A stretch of 64,000 bases of DNA, taken from assembly GCA_947598205.1 (NCBI GenBank), contig CANQFB010000004.1, positions 108,785 to 172,784 of the forward strand, written 5' to 3'. A program made the translations under genes and the position numbers. Shown piece by piece: positions 23,269 to 34,404 of the stretch. A model generated the notes under the pieces. The model did no database searches. It had not been told where the DNA came from and saw nothing but the letters and a program-made list of their open reading frames with translations. The stretch comes from an uncultured Clostridia bacterium (GTDB lineage Bacteria > Bacillota > Clostridia > Christensenellales > Borkfalkiaceae). How positions within the stretch are numbered: position 1 is the stretch's first letter; the number at the start of each line of letters is the position of its first letter.

Positions 23269-25842
23269 TTATTTCTTGGCGGGCTTATCGTGCTTCTTCT
23301 TCACGCCCTTGAGCTCGCTCAAATCGACCTTCTCGAGGTTCTTCTCGTTGGGTTTGATGACGAGGAGCAGGATGATCGCGATCAAAAGAACTGCGGAGAC
23401 GGCGAACAGGATGATGGCCGTCGTGTTGTTCTTGATCCAATTGCTCGAGCCGTGGAGAATATCCGATTCGTTGGTGATCTCGATGACCTTATAGGCATGG
23501 GCGGCATATCCGGGATAGGTGCCGTCGGTCACGCTGATCTCGACGACGTAGAAGCCGACCGCCTGCGGGGTGAAGGTCAAAGAGGAATCGGGATCCCATG
23601 CGTAATCGTTATCGGTATCCTTCCACCTGTCGTCCTTCTGGGAGACGGTGGCGTCGTACTCGCGGATGAGCTCCAAGCGGTCGAAGAGGTCGCCCATCGG
23701 GTTCTCCTCGGTGATGAGTTCCTTGATGGCGTCGAACTTCTCCACGAGGGTCTCGTAATCGTAGGCCGACATGCCCTCGGGAAGGTTCGTGTTCTTGAAG
23801 CTGTAGAGTTTATATTCTGTATCGTATCCCTCGAGGGCGATGATATCGAAACTCGAGATGCTGTAGTTCTGCTTGTTGTAGCCCGTCGTCTGCTTGCCCG
23901 CCTCCTCGATGGAGGGGCCGTTGTAGCCGATCTCGAAGGTGAATTCGGGAATGCCTTCGATGTCGAAGACGTTGGAGGCCGTCACGGTGACGAGCGTCCC
24001 GTCTTCATCGTAGTATTCCATGGCGTTGCCCGCCGCATCCTGCGCGATCACGCGGAAGGTGTAGAGGCCCACCTCGTCCACCTCGAAACGGAGGTTGTTG
24101 TAGCGGAGGGAGGTCGCCGAAGAGGCGGAAGAACCCTCGGCCGCGCTCGGCTTCTGATAATAGATGTTGAAGCGGAGGTTGCGGTAGTCGGCATAGTCGC
24201 TCCCGATGATGGTCTCGAGGGAGGGAAGGTAGAAATACGCCCCGTCGCCCGCGCTGAGCTCCTTCGCGGCGTCGTTGAGCATTCCCTGATAGTCGTTTAC
24301 GGCCGCATTAAACGCCGCATCGGGCTCGTTTGTCTTTGTATCTTCTTTGGCCGTGAGCCCGACGAAGTGCGGGCCTTCAACTTCGCGGTCTACAAGGATA
24401 TAATCGAAGTAGTTGCCCTCGGTCTGCTTCTCGTAGTCCGCGATCTTTCCGGTGCAGGCGATCTTCTTTTTGGCATTATCGCCTTCGGTCGCGTTTTCAT
24501 CGTAATCGGGGTTGTCCATTTCGCCCGTGCAGACGGCTTCCGCATTCTCTTCAATGGCCGTGTTATAGTCCTCTTCGGAGATAACCTTGCCGCAGACGAT
24601 GCACTTGTAGCCCGTCGTCGTCTCGAAAGTCGAATCGCCCTTGGTGCAAACGGCGGCGTCAACGGCATACCATGTGAGATAAATATCGGTATCGTTGGCG
24701 TCGGTGCCGTCGTCCAGCCTGAAGCGGATGGAGACGAACGCCTCCTCCTCATTGGCCGTGGGCATGAAGTAGGTGGAACTCGTGCTGAGCGTGGAATAGT
24801 CGCTATCGGAAGGCTTCACATAGTGCGTTGTGGGCTGGGTCCCCTCGGGCGAGCCCTCGGGAAGGGCGTCTTCCTCCGTCTTGAGCATGTAATATTGGCG
24901 GGTGACGCTCACGGAGTTATCGCACACGTCGATCGCCTCGTAGGTGAGGCTGAAACGCTGGCCGAGACGGAAGGAGTAGATCTTTTCGTTGATGACGAGG
25001 ACGGGATCGGCGGTATCTTCGACGAGGCCGTCTTTATTGAGTTCGAGAGATTGGCCGTTGAGCGATCTCATGAGGATGGTCTGCGTCGCATCGTCCTGCC
25101 CCTCGGGCATGGTTGCCTTGAACGACATGGGGACCTGCGGGGAACTCGCCGAAGAGCGGTATTCCATGTAGTAGCCGCCGACGTTGGTGAAGGAGCCGAT
25201 CTCCTCACTATTGAGCAATACGGTGAACTCTCCGGGCACGGCCGCGTTTTCTTTGAGCTCGAAGGTGAGGTCTTCGGACGGCGTTTCGATGGGGTGCGTT
25301 TCGACCTCGTCGCCCTCTTCAAAAGAGGAATCGCGGACGGCGACGGTGAGCGACTTCTCCGCGCCCTCCTCCTCGCTCGCATAGGCAAAGTGAAGGGAAT
25401 TGGTCGTCTGTCCTTCCTTGGTGACGTTCTCCTCCGCGCTCTGGAAGGAGATGTCGAGCGACTCGAATGCGATCTCGCCGAAGGCGAAAGTCATCGTGAA
25501 ATGCTTTTCCTGACCGGGATTGGCGTGATTGCCCTCCCCGGGATCCCGATACTCCTTGTTCCCCTCTGCGGCTTCGTACCATTTGAGGGCGAGGTCGCGG
25601 CGGTATTCGATGGGATCGCCGTCGACGAGGCTGAGGCGCACATAGGTCTTTTCCCCCTCTGCGGCGGCCTCGGAAGCATCTGCCTTGGAATTGCCGATCG
25701 CCTCGAAGATGGAGCCGGGGCCATACGTCAGGGCGTATGCCTTGCGGCCCGAAGAGAGCGCCGAAAGCGCAAGCCCCAGCGTAAACACGCACAAAAGGGC
25801 GAGCGCGAAAATTGTGATCCAACGAAGTTTTGCCTTACTCAT
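23269..25842 (-). CDS. Secreted, C-terminally membrane-anchored surface protein of unknown function
   Basis: 857 residues from ATG 25842 (GGAG upstream); a 32-residue in-frame extension lacks support. N-terminal signal (KLRWITIFALALLCVFTLGL, likely cleavage after AYA). The large extracellular part has Ig-like beta segments (VGLYTFRVIAQDAAGN, AVGFYVVEISVTDG). A cysteine cluster in the middle (YKCIVCGKVISEEDY followed by two further Cys in CTG motifs) looks like a split zinc knuckle. One C-terminal membrane segment (AIILFAVSAVLLIAIILLLV) is followed by a ~30-residue Lys-rich cytoplasmic tail. No sortase motif. It lies upstream of paralogue B on the same strand, so a common surface-assembly role is possible but unproven. 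Confidence 0.7.
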   Translation of the reverse strand: MSKAKLRWITIFALALLCVFTLGLALSALSSGRKAYALTYGPGSIFEAIGNSKADASEAAAEGEKTYVRLSLVDGDPIEYRRDLALKWYEAAEGNKEYRDPGEGNHANPGQEKHFTMTFAFGEIAFESLDISFQSAEENVTKEGQTTNSLHFAYASEEEGAEKSLTVAVRDSSFEEGDEVETHPIETPSEDLTFELKENAAVPGEFTVLLNSEEIGSFTNVGGYYMEYRSSASSPQVPMSFKATMPEGQDDATQTILMRSLNGQSLELNKDGLVEDTADPVLVINEKIYSFRLGQRFSLTYEAIDVCDNSVSVTRQYYMLKTEEDALPEGSPEGTQPTTHYVKPSDSDYSTLSTSSTYFMPTANEEEAFVSIRFRLDDGTDANDTDIYLTWYAVDAAVCTKGDSTFETTTGYKCIVCGKVISEEDYNTAIEENAEAVCTGEMDNPDYDENATEGDNAKKKIACTGKIADYEKQTEGNYFDYILVDREVEGPHFVGLTAKEDTKTNEPDAAFNAAVNDYQGMLNDAAKELSAGDGAYFYLPSLETIIGSDYADYRNLRFNIYYQKPSAAEGSSASSATSLRYNNLRFEVDEVGLYTFRVIAQDAAGNAMEYYDEDGTLVTVTASNVFDIEGIPEFTFEIGYNGPSIEEAGKQTTGYNKQNYSISSFDIIALEGYDTEYKLYSFKNTNLPEGMSAYDYETLVEKFDAIKELITEENPMGDLFDRLELIREYDATVSQKDDRWKDTDNDYAWDPDSSLTFTPQAVGFYVVEISVTDGTYPGYAAHAYKVIEITNESDILHGSSNWIKNNTTAIILFAVSAVLLIAIILLLVIKPNEKNLEKVDLSELKGVKKKHDKPAKK

Positions 25843-25984
25843 AAACTTACTCCGATCTCGAGCGGGCGTGCGCCCGCGCATGATTTCAAAATTATCTTTT
25901 TTTATTCTACACGAATTTTTGGGCTTCGTCAAGCGCAATCGCCCTCTTTCGCGAGATTTTTCATATTTCCATCAAAAATAGGCC

Positions 25985-26683
25985 TCAAACGGGACGGATG
26001 GCCGCCCCGATATCGAAGCGAGCCCACGGCTGTTCCCCATCGGGCGGAGAGGCGATGAACCGCATCCGTTCCCCCTGCACGGGGTGGGTGAAGGAGAGAG
26101 AATAGGCCCAGAGCGCAAGTTTGCCCTTCTGCGCCCTGTCCCCGCCGTAGCGGAGATCGCCGAATACGGGGTGGGAGATGCCCGACATCTGCACGCGGAT
26201 CTGATGGCTCCTGCCCGTGTGCAATTTGATCTCGGCGAGGGAGAGATCGCCCTTGCTCTCGAGAATGCGGTAATCGAGCATGGCGAGCTTGGCGCCGTCG
26301 GTGCCCTGCGTGGAGAGATAGACGGTATTGTTGACGGTATTTTTTTTGAGATAATTGATGAGCCTTCCGCTCTCCTCGTTGGGCGTGCCGATGAGGACGG
26401 CGAGATAGCGCTTCTCGAAATCCCCCGTCTGCATCTGCGCGGCGAGGCGGGAGGCCGCCTTGCTCGTGCGCGCAAAGACCATCACGCCCCCCGTAGGGCG
26501 GTCGAGGCGGTGGACAAGCCCCAAAAAGACGTTGCCCATCTTCCCGTATTTGTCGCGGATGTGCCTCTTGAGGAGGCCGATCATGTTCGGATCGCCCGTT
26601 TCATCGGCACAAGATCCCATATTCTGCGGCTTGATCGCGACGATGATGTGATTATCTTCATAGATGATGGTGGGTTGTTCCAT
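25985..26683 (-). CDS. RluA/RluD-family pseudouridine synthase (no S4 domain)
   Basis: 232 residues. Catalytic core only: IIYEDNHIIVAIKPQNMG, catalytic LVHRLDRPTGGVMVFAR, KRYLAVL, and HTGRSHQIRVQMSGISHPVFGD. Likely modifies rRNA or tRNA; target not determinable. Its start overlaps the end of the upstream methyltransferase gene by 26 bases, so the two RNA-modification genes are coupled. Confidence 0.88.
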   Translation of the reverse strand: MEQPTIIYEDNHIIVAIKPQNMGSCADETGDPNMIGLLKRHIRDKYGKMGNVFLGLVHRLDRPTGGVMVFARTSKAASRLAAQMQTGDFEKRYLAVLIGTPNEESGRLINYLKKNTVNNTVYLSTQGTDGAKLAMLDYRILESKGDLSLAEIKLHTGRSHQIRVQMSGISHPVFGDLRYGGDRAQKGKLALWAYSLSFTHPVQGERMRFIASPPDGEQPWARFDIGAAIRPV

Positions 26684-27536
26684 GGATGAAAATTCCTCCT
26701 GCGCCGCACGGGAGCGGGATGCCCTCCTCTGTGGGAAGGCCGACCTCGTACGCCTCGATTTGTCCCCGCAACCCCTTCAGAGAGAGCGAGAGGATGTTGG
26801 ATAGAACGGTGGGCTGAAGGCCCGTCGTATAGCTGTTGATGAGAAAGAAGAGCGGCTCTTCGGAAAGCAGTTGTGCGCAGAGCGAGACGAAGGGAAAAAG
26901 TTCCGTCTCGATCTTCCACATCTCCCCGCCGGGGCCGCGGCCGTAGGAGGGCGGATCCATCACGATGGCATCGTAGCGGTTGCCCCGCCGAAGCTCGCGG
27001 AGGACGAACTTCTTGCAGTCGTCAACGATGTAGCGGATGCCGCTTCGGACGCCCGAAAGACGCGCATTCTCGCCCGCGCGCTCCACCATGCCCTTGGCGG
27101 CGTCGACATGGGTGACTTCCGCCCCCGCCTTGGCGAGGGCGACGCTCGCCCCGCCCGTATAGGCAAAGAGGTTGAGCGCCTTGACGGGACGCCCCGCCTC
27201 CTTCACGAGGGAAGCCATCCTCTCCCAATTCACGGCCTGTTCGGGAAAGAGCCCCGTATGCTTGAAGCCCATGGGCTTCACCCCGAAGGTGAGATCCCGA
27301 TAGGAGACGGTCCAACTCTCGGGGACGGCCCTTTTGAATTCCCAGCCGCCGCCCCCCTTCTCGCTCCTGTGATAGACGGCGGAGAGGCCGGGGTAGGCGA
27401 AGAGATCGCGTTGCGCATCCCAGATGACCTGCGGATCGGGGCGGAGGAGCACGACGTCCTTCCACCGCTCGAGCTTATAGCCGCCGCCCGTGGCGATCAC
27501 GGCGAAGTCCTTCCATTGGTCCGCAAGTTTTATCAT
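26658..27536 (-). CDS. Class I SAM-dependent methyltransferase (RlmI/RsmC-like)
   Basis: 292 residues from ATG 27536; the in-frame extension to 27710 crosses the promoter and is rejected. Rossmann methyltransferase motifs: KALNLFAYTGGASVALAKAG (motif I), VTHVDAAKGMVERAGENARL (post-I), IVDDCKKFV, and IVMDPPSYGRG (motif IV, the DPPS/NPPY type of nucleic-acid base methyltransferases). It lacks an obvious PUA domain. Probably an rRNA methyltransferase; pairing with a pseudouridine synthase supports an RNA target. Confidence 0.85.
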   Translation of the reverse strand: MIKLADQWKDFAVIATGGGYKLERWKDVVLLRPDPQVIWDAQRDLFAYPGLSAVYHRSEKGGGGWEFKRAVPESWTVSYRDLTFGVKPMGFKHTGLFPEQAVNWERMASLVKEAGRPVKALNLFAYTGGASVALAKAGAEVTHVDAAKGMVERAGENARLSGVRSGIRYIVDDCKKFVLRELRRGNRYDAIVMDPPSYGRGPGGEMWKIETELFPFVSLCAQLLSEEPLFFLINSYTTGLQPTVLSNILSLSLKGLRGQIEAYEVGLPTEEGIPLPCGAGGIFIHGTTHHHL

Positions 27537-27543
27537 GTGTCCT

Positions 27544-27572
27544 ATTATAATAGAACGCGCGCGCTTTGTAAA
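27544..27572 (-). promoter_or_regulatory. Promoter of the methyltransferase-pseudouridine synthase operon
   Basis: Minus strand TTTACA (27567-27572), 17-bp spacer, TATAAT (27544-27549). The ATG at 27536 follows only seven bases after -10, so the transcript would be essentially leaderless unless a downstream start is used. Confidence 0.6.
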
Positions 27573-27608
27573 GCAAAACGGGCATGAAACGAAAAATTTT
27601 TCATCATA

Positions 27609-27637
27609 TAAAAAACCTTCCCCGATCGGGGGGAAGG
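27609..27637 (-). terminator. Terminator of the GH51-like gene
   Basis: Minus-strand stem CCTTCCCC / GGGGAAGG (27616-27623 with 27630-27637) followed by T6. Confidence 0.8.
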
Positions 27638-27724
27638 CGGTAGAACCGTTCTTGCCGTGCGGATGAGGGGCAACCATACCTGCCCCTGCGACAGCTTTCC
27701 CATTCCTCACGGGGAAGCCTTTCC

Positions 27725-29491
27725 TTATTTGCGGAAGATGAGGACGCTGAAGCTGTGCGGGGGCAGAAGGGCGCTTCGGGGCGCGGCGGGCGCGACGTCG
27801 CGGGCGGCCACCGCTTCGGGCGAAGCGGGCGTGTCGCAGGCGGCAAGATCCCCCTCCATGCGGATGACGCGGGTGAGGGAGCCGAACTCGAAATCCCCCT
27901 CCACTTCCGCCTCCATGCTCTCTTCGGAGAGGTTGACGAGCTTGACGATGGTGAACCCCTCCCGCTCGGAGGCGGAGACGAGCACCCCCTCCCCTTCGGC
28001 TTCGGCCTGCACGATGAGGTCGCCCGTGTAGAGGCTGAAGAGCTTCTGCACATAGTAGCTCGCAGATCCGAAGGCGGCTTCCCCGTCGAACCAGATAAGG
28101 GCGGGCGTGCGCTGTGCGAAGCCTATGCGGGCCAAGAGGGGCGCGAAGCTCTTGAGGGGTACCATGTCCACGTTGCGCTCAAGCGATATGAGACATGCCG
28201 CCTCCGCAAGCGCTCCCTTCCATGTGCCCGATTCGGGGCCTAGGGAGGCCGCATCGGCCGAGGCGGAGCGCTCGAGGAAGGTCCGCCGGCAGGGCCTCTC
28301 CCCCTTGGCTTCGGCAAGAAGTTCTTCGGGTGAAAGGGCGCGGCGGTCCCAGAAGAGGTCGCCTGCGGGCAGGCCCTCTTCGGTGGGCAGGATGAGCCTC
28401 ACGCCCTCGCAGGCCCGATGGAACCGTTCCGCAAAAGCCGCGACAGCCTCCGGAGATGCGCCGTCTTCCACGGCAAGGCCGCTCACCCCGAAGGGGGCGG
28501 GATGGCCGAGCTCGTCGCGCCAGCTCCCCCACATCGTATCCCTTTCGCCGTTGGCAAATTCAATGAGATCGACGGCGTTCTGCACGCAGACCTCGAATTC
28601 GGGGTCGGTCAGAGGGACGTCGGGCAACATCACGGTGGGAACGGGCCGTGCGCCCAAATATTCGGCGAGGCGGAAGCACTCGAAATAGCCGAGGCCGAGC
28701 GTCTGCCCGTAGAAGGGACTCCCCGCGATCGCCCAAGGGTTGAAGAGCTGTCTCCGCCGTTCGGGCTGGGAGACGGAATCTTTCCACGCATAGGGCGCGA
28801 GCGAAGAGCCGGGGATATGGCCGCCCGCAAAACGCAAAAACTTGGGTTTCATCTCCTTGAGCAGTTCCAGAAGATCGCGGCGGAAGACGCCCAAAACGGC
28901 GTCCTCTGGCATGAGCGAGAAGTCGTTCGCATGTACCATGCCCGCCTTGCGGAGCACAAAAGCAAATTCTCCCCCCTCGATATCCGTCTTGCTCTTGAGC
29001 TTGATCTCATAGCGCGTCCACCTGCCGTTGGGCTTCACCTTGATCCTCTTCACGGCGACGGGAAGGCCGTCCTTCCACACGCCCGCAAAGGCCGCGTCTT
29101 TATAATCGTAGGAGCGCACATAGAAGGTCAGCCTGTAGGCGGCGCCTTTGCGAAGGCGCACTCCCCCGTAGGCGGCGTTCTTCATGCCCATGCCGTCGCC
29201 GTTTGCGACGACGCGCATATAGTGCGGGTTCTCGGCGAAGAGCGGCCTGTCCGTCTTGAGCTTGAGGGCGACGTCCGCTCCCTTGGGCCACGGCTCCCAG
29301 CCGTATGCTCCGCCCGCGGACAGGACGATCCTTCCCCCGTCCGCCCTGACCTCCTTCGCCTCGAAGTTTCGGTTCTCGAGCATTTCGGCATACAGCCCGC
29401 CGTCAAAGGCATAGTTGACGTCTTCGAGGGAGACGCCGAAGCCGCTCTGCTTGGCGGGGATCATGCTGTTTTCGCTGATGAAAACTTTCAT
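27725..29491 (-). CDS. GH51 alpha-L-arabinofuranosidase-like protein, probably catalytically inactive
   Basis: 588 residues from ATG 29491 (AAAGGAG). The fold matches the longer GH51 type: N-terminal GVSLEDVNYAFDGGLYAEML, a CBM4-like jelly roll, then MKPKFLRFAGGHIPG, LGLGYFECFRLAEYLGA, VDLIEFANG, ELGHPAPF, ALAEAACLISLERNVDMV, SFAPLLARIG, and SASYYVQKLFS. In active members ELGHPxPF is followed by a GNE acid/base motif; here AVEDG. The DEHYY segment is WDRRA, and the nucleophile motif GEYA reads ERSA. So the fold is kept but all three active-site motifs are altered. No signal peptide. Monocistronic, with its own terminator. The family call rests on remembered consensus, not an alignment run. 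Confidence 0.75.
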   Translation of the reverse strand: MKVFISENSMIPAKQSGFGVSLEDVNYAFDGGLYAEMLENRNFEAKEVRADGGRIVLSAGGAYGWEPWPKGADVALKLKTDRPLFAENPHYMRVVANGDGMGMKNAAYGGVRLRKGAAYRLTFYVRSYDYKDAAFAGVWKDGLPVAVKRIKVKPNGRWTRYEIKLKSKTDIEGGEFAFVLRKAGMVHANDFSLMPEDAVLGVFRRDLLELLKEMKPKFLRFAGGHIPGSSLAPYAWKDSVSQPERRRQLFNPWAIAGSPFYGQTLGLGYFECFRLAEYLGARPVPTVMLPDVPLTDPEFEVCVQNAVDLIEFANGERDTMWGSWRDELGHPAPFGVSGLAVEDGASPEAVAAFAERFHRACEGVRLILPTEEGLPAGDLFWDRRALSPEELLAEAKGERPCRRTFLERSASADAASLGPESGTWKGALAEAACLISLERNVDMVPLKSFAPLLARIGFAQRTPALIWFDGEAAFGSASYYVQKLFSLYTGDLIVQAEAEGEGVLVSASEREGFTIVKLVNLSEESMEAEVEGDFEFGSLTRVIRMEGDLAACDTPASPEAVAARDVAPAAPRSALLPPHSFSVLIFRK

Positions 29492-29511
29492 AAATAACTC
29501 CTTTGGTTGTT

Positions 29512-29622
29512 TCGCAAATTTCTTTCTAACGGATACCGTCCGCGCGGACGCCGCAGGCGTCATCCTGAACTTGTCGAAGGATCTCGCGCGGAGCTCGATA
29601 TTGCGGGCAAAGAAATTTGCGA
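29512..29622. repeat. MITE-like element, copy 1
   Basis: 111 bp with perfect 14-bp terminal inverted repeats TCGCAAATTTCTTT (29512-29525) and AAAGAAATTTGCGA (29609-29622). The interior includes CGTCATCCTGAACTTGTCGA. It is nearly identical to copy 2 at 29876 and has no coding capacity. Confidence 0.75.
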
Positions 29623-29875
29623 GGGGTTAAGTACCGACATCTCTTCGCCCCGTCGGCCGCTGTTCCGCCTTGTTCTCAAGGACATGAAGCGTGCGGTGGC
29701 GTGGCAAATGGGGGCGCCCACGGCGGAAATCAATTCCGCCTATGGCAAGTGATTGGGAATGGCTCCCCCACCTGTCGCCCGAAGGCGACACCCTCCCCCT
29801 CATAGAGGGGTAGGGCTTCCCCCATCCATGGGGGAGGCTCCGCCGCAGGCGGTGGTGGGGGTTCGATCGCTCCTT
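29623..29875. other. Spacer between the two MITE-like copies, made of short palindromic repeats
   Basis: No credible gene. It contains GTCGCC-CGAA-GGCGAC, a CCCTC...GAGGG stem, CCCATCCATGGG, and an inverted copy of the CCCCCACCACCGCC repeat (about 29834-29863) that also flanks the FNT gene. Confidence 0.55.
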
Positions 29876-29987
29876 TCGCAAATTTCTTTCCATCAGGTAC
29901 CGTCCGCGCGGACGCCGCAGGCGTCATCCTGAACTTGTCGAAGGATCCCGCGAGGAGCTCCGATATTGTGGGCAAAGAAATTTGCGA
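29876..29987. repeat. MITE-like element, copy 2
   Basis: 112 bp in the same orientation as copy 1, with the same 14-bp terminal inverted repeats (29876-29889 and 29974-29987). A few substitutions and one 1-bp indel separate the copies. Confidence 0.75.
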
Positions 29988-30111
29988 GGGGTTCGGACTT
30001 CGTATAAGGGGATTCTCTCGGGGCTTCACCCCTCGGAATGACGGCGTGGACCTTGCCCTCGGAATGACGGGAAACGCTCATAGTAAAAATGCGATTATTC
30101 CGTCGGTGAAC
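29988..30111. other. Gene-free stretch downstream of the Na/Pi transporter gene
   Basis: Contains further fragments of dispersed repeats (GGGGCTTCACCCCTCGGAATGACGG region, CTCGGAATGACGG repeated twice). No clear terminator is seen for the transporter gene. Confidence 0.4.
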
Positions 30112-31794
30112 TTATTCTATCGAATGGGCGATGTAATTGATATGGTCGGCCGCACGTTCGAGATTTCCGACGAGGCTGATGAACACGCTCGAATTCTGCG
30201 GCTTGCACTTCCCCTCGTTGAGCCGCTTGATGTGGCGGTCGACAAGGTCATTCCGTTCGGCGTCGATCTCGTCTTCCAGACGGTCCACTTCGCCGAGGGC
30301 GTTTTTATCGCGGGAGAGAAAGGCCGCGAGCGAGAGGGTGTAGAGCCTCCTCACGTTCTCGAACATTGTGCGGATAAGCCCCAAAAATTCGTCGGTAAAT
30401 TCAAGCTCCTCCTCGACATATTGGCGGGTATATTTTGTGAAGTTATCGGCAAGTTCGCCGATACGCATGATGTCGCTCAAGACATAGTGGAGGTTGGAGA
30501 CAGTCTTTTCCTCCTCGATGACGAGGGGGGAAGCGGAGAGACGCACGAGGTTTGCACTGCCGATCTTATTTGCATTGGCAAGCGCGCGGTTGTGCTCCCG
30601 CACCTTTTCCGCCGCGCTCACATCCTTCTCCATGAAGGCCGTAAAGGAGATCGCGAGGGTATCCATGGCGTAAGAAAAGGTCTTGCCCGTCTCCTCATAG
30701 AGATAGCCGAGGGCGACGGAGGGTTGGCGGAGAAGCCTCTCGTCGGGCTCCATGATGAGTTCTTCTTCGTGCTCCCTCTTCCCGCGGACGCGCACGAGGC
30801 GCTCGGCGAGCCACACAAACCCCTTCACGAAGGGCAAAAAGAGGAGGGCGCAGGTGACGTTGAAGAGGGTGTGGAAGAAGGCGATCTGCATGCCTGCGGC
30901 CATATCTGCTCCCCCGAGCGTCATCGAGCCCGCGGGGAAGACGCCCTCGAGCACGGTGTGCGCGAAATCCTTCCACAAGACGAGGACGACCATAAAGATG
31001 ACCGCGCCGAAGAGGTTGAACATAAAGTGGATGAGCGCCGCCCGCTTGGCGTTCGGGGTCGCCCCGAGCGAGGAGATGAGCGCGGTGACGCAGGTACCGA
31101 TGTTCGATCCGATGATGATATAGAGGGCCGCATTCCCCCCTCCGCCGATCTGAAGCCCCGAGGTCACCATCGTGAGGATGATGGCGTTGACCGCCGTCGA
31201 AGACTGCACGAGGGCGGTGATGGCGATGCCGAGGAGGAGCAAAAGGGCGGGATTTCTGATGGCGGTAAGGACGTGCGACACGGCCTCGTATTCGGCCGAT
31301 CCCCTCTCGAAGGAGAGCGCGCCCGACATGAATTTCAGCCCCACGAAGATGAGCCCGAAGGAGGCGATGATCAGGCCGATCGTCGTCACCTTCTCCTTCT
31401 TCGAGAACATCGTCATGAGGACGCCGACCGCGGCGAGCGAGAGGAAGACGACGGTAATATCCGAACCGCCGATAGCGATGACCCATGCGTTGAGCGTGGT
31501 GCCGATATTGGCCCCCATGATGATCGCAGTCGCCTGAAACAAGGTCATGATGCCCGCATTCACAAGGCCCACGACCATGACCGTGGTGAAGGCGGAACTC
31601 TGCCCGAGCACGGTGACGGCGGCCCCGATGCCTACGCCCGCAAAGCGGCTCTTGGCCGTCTTCGAGAGCATCTTTTTGAGCCGCCCGTGCGCGACTTTCG
31701 TCATGTTCTCGGAGAGAAGTTTCATGCCGATGAGGAACGTCCCCATTCCCCCGAAGATCTGCATGACGATTTTAACGATGTCCCACGCTCCCAT
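30112..31794 (-). CDS. Na+/phosphate cotransporter (NptA type) with C-terminal PhoU-like domain
   Basis: 560 residues. Two repeats of the Na/Pi-cotransporter fold, each with the family's Q-S-S signature: GQSSAFTTVMVVGLVNAG (about 64-81) and VQSSTAVNAIILTMVTSG. About nine membrane segments in the first ~340 residues; FLIGMKLLSENM at the N-terminus is typical. The last ~200 residues are helical and charged (PhoU-like). It imports phosphate using Na+; the PhoU part is probably regulatory. Start ATG 31794 has AAGGAG. Expressed alone. Confidence 0.9.
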   Translation of the reverse strand: MGAWDIVKIVMQIFGGMGTFLIGMKLLSENMTKVAHGRLKKMLSKTAKSRFAGVGIGAAVTVLGQSSAFTTVMVVGLVNAGIMTLFQATAIIMGANIGTTLNAWVIAIGGSDITVVFLSLAAVGVLMTMFSKKEKVTTIGLIIASFGLIFVGLKFMSGALSFERGSAEYEAVSHVLTAIRNPALLLLLGIAITALVQSSTAVNAIILTMVTSGLQIGGGGNAALYIIIGSNIGTCVTALISSLGATPNAKRAALIHFMFNLFGAVIFMVVLVLWKDFAHTVLEGVFPAGSMTLGGADMAAGMQIAFFHTLFNVTCALLFLPFVKGFVWLAERLVRVRGKREHEEELIMEPDERLLRQPSVALGYLYEETGKTFSYAMDTLAISFTAFMEKDVSAAEKVREHNRALANANKIGSANLVRLSASPLVIEEEKTVSNLHYVLSDIMRIGELADNFTKYTRQYVEEELEFTDEFLGLIRTMFENVRRLYTLSLAAFLSRDKNALGEVDRLEDEIDAERNDLVDRHIKRLNEGKCKPQNSSVFISLVGNLERAADHINYIAHSIE

Positions 31795-31916
31795 TTTGCT
31801 CCTTCGCGCACAGCCGCTTCACTATTTTATAAATCACAAACAAAATTATTATAACAGGCGGGAGGCGGATTTGTCACGCATTTTTCGCAGGTCGGCGAAA
31901 TTTATGCTGTTTTCTC

Positions 31917-31955
31917 AAAAAAGCGTAGGCGCGCCGCAAACGATCGCGGCGCGCC
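31917..31955 (-). terminator. Terminator of the parE-parC operon
   Basis: Perfect 10-bp stem GGCGCGCCGC / GCGGCGCGCC with an 8-base loop, followed after five bases by T6 on the minus strand. Confidence 0.8.
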
Positions 31956-31965
31956 CGAAAGAGGC

Positions 31966-34390
<2,425 letters not shown>

Positions 34391-34404
<14 letters not shown>

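Noticed and set aside
23269..25842. Rubredoxin domain in the surface protein (CIVCG)
   Set aside because: Only one proper CxxC is present and the other two Cys are in CTG contexts without the second CxxC, so a rubredoxin call is not supported.
23263..26058. A 931-codon plus-strand open frame opposite the membrane-anchored surface protein
   Set aside because: Antisense shadow: no ribosome site, no recognisable domain, and the minus-strand gene has clear signal and anchor segments.
27537..27710. Longer N-terminus for the methyltransferase
   Set aside because: The extra 58 codons cross a perfect promoter and have no conserved motif.
29512..29987. Repeat pair considered as CRISPR or attachment sites
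   Set aside because: Only two 111-bp copies with terminal inverted repeats, and no cas genes, integrase or tRNA nearby.
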